A DNA stretch of 64,000 nt, from positions 1 to 64,000 of the forward strand of contig CAJUGJ010000017.1 of NCBI GenBank assembly GCA_910586015.1. Direction: 5' to 3'. Shown here one piece after another: positions 60,790 to 64,000 of the stretch (the stretch's first letter is position 1; every line of letters begins with the position of its first letter). Origin of the DNA: an uncultured Lachnospiraceae bacterium. GTDB taxonomy: Bacteria; Bacillota; Clostridia; Lachnospirales; Lachnospiraceae. The position numbers were made by a program, and so were the translations under genes. Under the pieces are notes generated by a model. That model saw only the letters and a program-made list of their open reading frames with translations, was not told where the DNA came from and made no database searches.

Positions 60790-62196
60790 ATGGAGAACCG
60801 GAAAGTATATTTAAACCCGCACAATAATTTGTTGTCATTAGAGGAGCATATGTATGAATTGGTGGATGTAAAGACACCAAATGTATTCCGAAATCTATTT
60901 CCATATAGTGAAGTTCCAAAGATTGCTTTTAATGATCGAATTGTTCCCCATAATATGCCAGAAGAAATTTGGATTACAGATACTACATTTCGTGATGGAC
61001 AGCAGTCGAGAGCACCTTATACAACAGAACAGATTGTAAAAATTTTTGATTATCTACACCAATTAGGAGGATCAAACGGAATTATTCGTCAGAGCGAATT
61101 TTTCCTTTATAGCAAAAAGGATCGAGATGCAGTTTATAAGTGTATGGAACGAGGATATAAGTATCCAGAAGTTACTTCTTGGATTCGTGCAAGTAAGAAG
61201 GACTTTGAACTGGTGAAAGAGATTGGTATGAAAGAAACAGGAATTTTAGTAAGCTGTTCGGATTATCATATTTTCTATAAAATGAAAATGACCAGAAATC
61301 AGGCAATGGAACATTATTTAAGTGTAGTCAGAGAGTGTTTAGAAACAGGAATTGCACCAAGATGTCATTTAGAAGATATCACGAGATCCGATATTTATGG
61401 ATTTGTTATTCCATTTTGTTTTGAATTGATGAAATTAGGAGCAGAATATGGAATTCCAGTTAAAGTTCGGGCTTGTGATACTATGGGATATGGAGTGAAC
61501 TATCCAGGGGCTGTAATACCACGTTCTGTACCGGGTATTATTTATGGACTTATGACTCATGCAGGAGTGCCGAGTGAATTAATTGAATGGCATGGACATA
61601 ATGATTTTTATAAAGCAGTCAGCAATTCTACTACTGCATGGCTGTATGGGGCATGTGGAGTCAACTGCTCTTTATTTGGTATTGGAGAAAGAACAGGTAA
61701 TACTCCACTAGAAGCAATGATTTTTGAGTATGCTCAGTTAAAGGGAACTTTAGATGGAATGGAAACAAAAGTAATTACAGAGCTTGCACAATATTATAAA
61801 AAGGAAATTGGATATGAAATTCCACCAAGAACTCCTTTTGTCGGTAAAAACTTTAATGTTACAAGGGCTGGAATTCATGCAGATGGTCTACTAAAGAATG
61901 AAGAGATCTATAATATTTTTGATACGGAGAAATTTTTAAATCGCCCTGTATTAGTTTCTATTTCAAATACTTCAGGACTGGCAGGAATTGCCCATTGGAT
62001 TAATACGTATTTTCAATTAAAGGGCGAAGAAGTTATGGATAAAGGGCATCCAATGGTAGCAAGAATTAAGGAACTTGTAGATCAGCAATATGAGGAAGGA
62101 CGTATTACGGTTATGACAGACGAAGAATTGATAGATATGATCAATCAATTTAAGGGTGACTATGACGTTCAATTACCGGATACCGTAATTTCTTAG
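60790..62196 (+). CDS. DRE-TIM acyl-CoA-condensing synthase, possible Re-citrate synthase
   Basis: 468 residues. Homocitrate/2-isopropylmalate synthase-like fold: DTTFRDGQQSRAPYT (metal and substrate loop), HLEDITRSD, and the metal histidines in EWHGHNDFYKAV. The roughly 60-residue N-terminal extension before the barrel (HNNLLSLEEHMYEL) and the single-domain length (no LeuA regulatory domain) resemble Clostridial Re-citrate synthases, which make citrate from oxaloacetate and acetyl-CoA in anaerobes lacking the usual enzyme. Other acyl-CoA condensing activities remain possible. The GntR regulator follows after 11 bases. Confidence 0.75.
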   Translation: MENRKVYLNPHNNLLSLEEHMYELVDVKTPNVFRNLFPYSEVPKIAFNDRIVPHNMPEEIWITDTTFRDGQQSRAPYTTEQIVKIFDYLHQLGGSNGIIRQSEFFLYSKKDRDAVYKCMERGYKYPEVTSWIRASKKDFELVKEIGMKETGILVSCSDYHIFYKMKMTRNQAMEHYLSVVRECLETGIAPRCHLEDITRSDIYGFVIPFCFELMKLGAEYGIPVKVRACDTMGYGVNYPGAVIPRSVPGIIYGLMTHAGVPSELIEWHGHNDFYKAVSNSTTAWLYGACGVNCSLFGIGERTGNTPLEAMIFEYAQLKGTLDGMETKVITELAQYYKKEIGYEIPPRTPFVGKNFNVTRAGIHADGLLKNEEIYNIFDTEKFLNRPVLVSISNTSGLAGIAHWINTYFQLKGEEVMDKGHPMVARIKELVDQQYEEGRITVMTDEELIDMINQFKGDYDVQLPDTVIS

Positions 62197-62207
62197 ACGG
62201 AGGAATT

Positions 62208-62861
62208 GTGGAAGAATCAGATAAATTTTCTCTGCGTGGAAAGGTATTTAACCGAATTCGAGAAGATATTTTAGAAGGAAGATATAATCAAAAAGAAGAG
62301 TTAAAGGAAAGTGTGATCGCGGTGGAATTGGGAGTCAGCCGAACCCCTGTCCGTGAAGCACTACGTCAGTTAGAATTGGAAGGATTGGTAACAATTATTC
62401 CGAATAAGGGAGCTTATGTCACAGGAATTTCAGAAAAAGATATTCATGATATTTATGTCATACGCTCTTATTTGGAAGGATTGTGTGCAAAATGGGCATG
62501 TGAAAATATGACAAAAGAAATAGTAGACGAATTGGAAGAAGTTATTTATTTATCGGAATTCCATACAAGAAAGGGACACCATGAACAGGTTGTGGAATTA
62601 GATAATAAATTTCATGAACTTATCTATGAAAGTTCTGGAAGTAAAATTTTACGTCATGTATTAAGTGATTTTCATCATTATGTTCAGCGTGTACGCAAAC
62701 TTTCTCTATCTAAAACAGAACGAGCAGAAGAATCAAATAAGGAACATCTTGCAATTTTAGAGGCAATTCGAAGTGGTGACAAAAAGTTAGCAGAAGAGTT
62801 GGCACATACTCATATTATATCGACTATACAGAATATGAAGGATTTTCATAAAGAAAATTAA
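62208..62861 (+). CDS. GntR-family regulator, FCD type
   Basis: 217 residues. Winged helix (about 5-72: LKESVIAVELGVSRTPVREA) and an FCD ligand-binding domain (about 75-210) with histidine-type metal residues in DNKFHELIYESSG and EHLAILEAI. Start is GTG 62208 with GGAGGAATT upstream. It is cotranscribed with the synthase and probably represses the shared promoter. Confidence 0.9.
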   Translation: MEESDKFSLRGKVFNRIREDILEGRYNQKEELKESVIAVELGVSRTPVREALRQLELEGLVTIIPNKGAYVTGISEKDIHDIYVIRSYLEGLCAKWACENMTKEIVDELEEVIYLSEFHTRKGHHEQVVELDNKFHELIYESSGSKILRHVLSDFHHYVQRVRKLSLSKTERAEESNKEHLAILEAIRSGDKKLAEELAHTHIISTIQNMKDFHKEN

Positions 62862-62921
62862 TTCTAAATCAAAAATATCGGCATAGAATGAATGGAATAA
62901 GAATATTAAAGGTGAAGCGTT

Positions 62922-63350
62922 ATGGGCAGAAAAATTTTAAGAAAGGGAATTTTTCTCTTTTATGTTCTGATGCTTGTCCTATTGCCGACAGGATGCAAAA
63001 AAGACGAGGAAACTCCGGCAGGAAAACTAAATGATTTAGATTTTACAGTTGTAGAGGAAGCCGATCTTCCAGAAGAATTACTTAAAATTATTAATGAGAA
63101 AAAAGAAAATCCGTTTAAATTGTCGTATACCAGTGAGGATAGTCTATACATAGCCAGAGGATATGGAGCACAAAGGTCAGGAGGATATAGTATTACAGTA
63201 AAAGAGTTATATTTGTCAGAACAGGGAATCTATTTTGAGACGGAGTTGATTGGACCATCCCAAGAAGATTTGGTGTCACAGGCAATTACACATCCTTATA
63301 TTGTAGTTAAATTAGAAAAATCAGAACAGCCTGTCATTTATAGTGAATAA
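62922..63350 (+). CDS. PrcB-like lipoprotein
   Basis: 142 residues. Signal peptide with lipobox PTGC (Cys25). The C-terminal half (about 60-132: IARGYGAQRSGGYSITVKEL, TELIGPSQEDLVSQAITHPY) is the PrcB C-terminal type domain, related to protease-complex subunits. It is anchored outside the membrane; no protease gene is adjacent. Confidence 0.8.
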   Translation: MGRKILRKGIFLFYVLMLVLLPTGCKKDEETPAGKLNDLDFTVVEEADLPEELLKIINEKKENPFKLSYTSEDSLYIARGYGAQRSGGYSITVKELYLSEQGIYFETELIGPSQEDLVSQAITHPYIVVKLEKSEQPVIYSE

Positions 63351-63420
63351 AAATAGGACTAAAATGGAAAAAATGATTTTATAAAATATTATTGTTAAAA
63401 TATAAATTTTCTGAAAATTG

Positions 63421-63449
63421 TTGACTTTTTGCCTATGATGTGGTATAGT
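63421..63449 (+). promoter_or_regulatory. Promoter of veg
   Basis: TTGACT, 17-base spacer, TATAGT, 61 bases before the start. Confidence 0.75.
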
Positions 63450-63509
63450 AAGAAAGGGACTGGCTATTAGTTTCCCCAAATACACGAAAAAGGGGAGAAG
63501 GAATGAGCG

Positions 63510-63752
63510 ATGAAGCAGCCAGAGAATATTTGTAAGGTTTATCGTGCGATTGCTGATAATGTTGGAAAAAGAGTAAAAATAAAATTCAATAAGGGAAGGA
63601 ATCAGTATGATATATCAGAAGGGATTATTTCGAAAGCATATCCTTGTGTCTTTTTAGTTCAACTAGACAAAAATTCTTCTGAAGCGGTAAAAATCATTTC
63701 TTATAGCTATACTGATGTATTAACAAAAGAAGTGGAATTACAATTCTGCTAA
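63510..63752 (+). CDS. veg: Veg family protein
   Basis: 80 residues, the full length of Veg. It carries AIADNVGKRVKIKFNKGRNQ and the C-terminal ISYSYTDVLTKEVELQF typical of this small beta-barrel-like protein, linked to biofilm formation and spore outgrowth in B. subtilis. An out-of-frame ATG at 63503 opens a 10-codon reading that overlaps the start; it has closer spacing to the GGGGAG sequence, so it may lower or couple Veg translation. Confidence 0.92.
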   Translation: MKQPENICKVYRAIADNVGKRVKIKFNKGRNQYDISEGIISKAYPCVFLVQLDKNSSEAVKIISYSYTDVLTKEVELQFC

Positions 63753-63825
63753 AGGTATTCAAAGCAAAAGAGAAATGTTTTATACATAAGATTAAAAAAA
63801 TTGGATAGAAAATGAGAAGTTTTAT

Positions 63826-63880
63826 AACGTATTCTGATCAGAGTTGTTTAAAATATAACTTTAATCTGAATACGTTTTTT
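63826..63880 (+). terminator. Intrinsic terminator of veg
   Basis: AACGTATTCTGAT pairs with ATCTGAATACGTT around a second inner stem, followed by TTTTTTATTTT. Confidence 0.75.
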
Positions 63881-63922
63881 ATTTTAAAAATCAAATGGAT
63901 TAAACTTCCTTAGATAAAATAC

Positions 63923-63951
63923 TTGACAATAGTAATGATTACTATTATAAT
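63923..63951 (+). promoter_or_regulatory. Promoter with Fur-type operator in its spacer
   Basis: TTGACA, 17-base spacer, TATAAT. The spacer is filled by the palindrome AATAGTAATGATTACTATT (63928-63946), a 7-1-7 form (TAGTAAT-G-ATTACTA) like Fur/PerR/Zur boxes. Confidence 0.75.
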
Positions 63952-63982
63952 AAAATTATCTTCTGAAACAGGGGGAGAGGTT

Positions 63983-64000
63983 ATGACAGTAACTAAGTTT
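63983..64000 (+). CDS. Start of a gene cut by the window end
   Basis: ATG preceded by GGGGGAGAGG and by the Fur-box promoter. Only MTVTKF is visible; the product cannot be named. A metal-related role is suggested by the operator only. Confidence 0.6.

Overview
The window is AT-rich DNA with closely spaced genes on both strands, strong GGAGG-type ribosome binding sites and TTGACA/TATAAT promoters. It also carries spore-coat-type (SPOCS/LysM), Veg, DarA, YqeY and large-type SRP RNA genes, an oxygen-sensitive NrdG-like radical-SAM enzyme and many carbohydrate genes. Together these suggest an anaerobic, endospore-lineage Firmicute, most likely a Lachnospiraceae-like gut Clostridium; this taxonomic placement is inference. 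No rRNA, tRNA, CRISPR array or prophage was seen.

Layout. 0-6.3 kb: a membrane-anchored repeat protein, a PAS-GAF-GGDEF-(degenerate EAL) protein, a decayed IS607-type element and a penicillin-binding carboxypeptidase. 6.4-10.1 kb: an arabinose operon read leftwards (araR-araB-araD, no araA) with a candidate AraR operator. 10.2-13.9 kb: TatD, KsgA, a double GNAT and an ATP-grasp protein. 14.2-31.5 kb: one long carbohydrate locus read rightwards (GH43 lipoprotein, giant binding protein, two permease pairs, NHL/TPR protein, YIP1 protein, DUF5696-like protein, lipoprotein binding protein, second GH43, LacI regulator). A 36-bp perfect palindrome overlaps the -35 of its first gene. There is no ABC ATPase in the locus, so a shared MsmX-type ATPase encoded elsewhere is expected. 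31.6-43.7 kb: SPOCS-LysM protein, an Agr-like sensor/LytTR regulator pair, a possible sigma-28-driven gene, ABC-F ATPase, acyltransferases, YqeY, HD protein and the c-di-AMP receptor DarA. 43.7-45.7 kb: an IS607-family element with intact TnpB but a serine recombinase split by an in-frame stop. 45.8-49.5 kb: dapA, GNAT, NrdG-like activase and tadA on the minus strand. 49.5-52.1 kb: an IS200/IS605-type element with three genes: a small ribbon-helix-helix-like protein, a Y1 transposase, and a TnpB-like protein that keeps the RuvC acids but has lost the zinc-finger cysteines. 52.2-57.3 kb: a kinase, an unknown protein, a decaying triplicated Rpn-type nuclease gene, a 185-bp tandem repeat and a large secreted protein. 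57.6-64 kb: SRP RNA, a cNMP-domain protein, a DRE-TIM synthase (possible Re-citrate synthase) with its FCD regulator, a PrcB-like lipoprotein, Veg, and the start of a gene under a Fur-type box.

How the parts fit. The araRBD operon and the 17-kb GH43/ABC locus together look like a module for plant arabinogalactan-type side chains: surface enzymes release sugars, two binding-protein-dependent permease pairs import them, and AraB/AraD pass ribulose to the pentose phosphate pathway. The substrate is inferred from the neighbourhood and from the GH43 type, not proven. The least ordinary items are the zinc-finger-less TnpB with its ribbon-helix-helix partner, the membrane module (NHL/YIP1/DUF5696) inside the sugar locus, the duplicated 185-bp intergenic element and the shared leader sequence in front of two unrelated genes.
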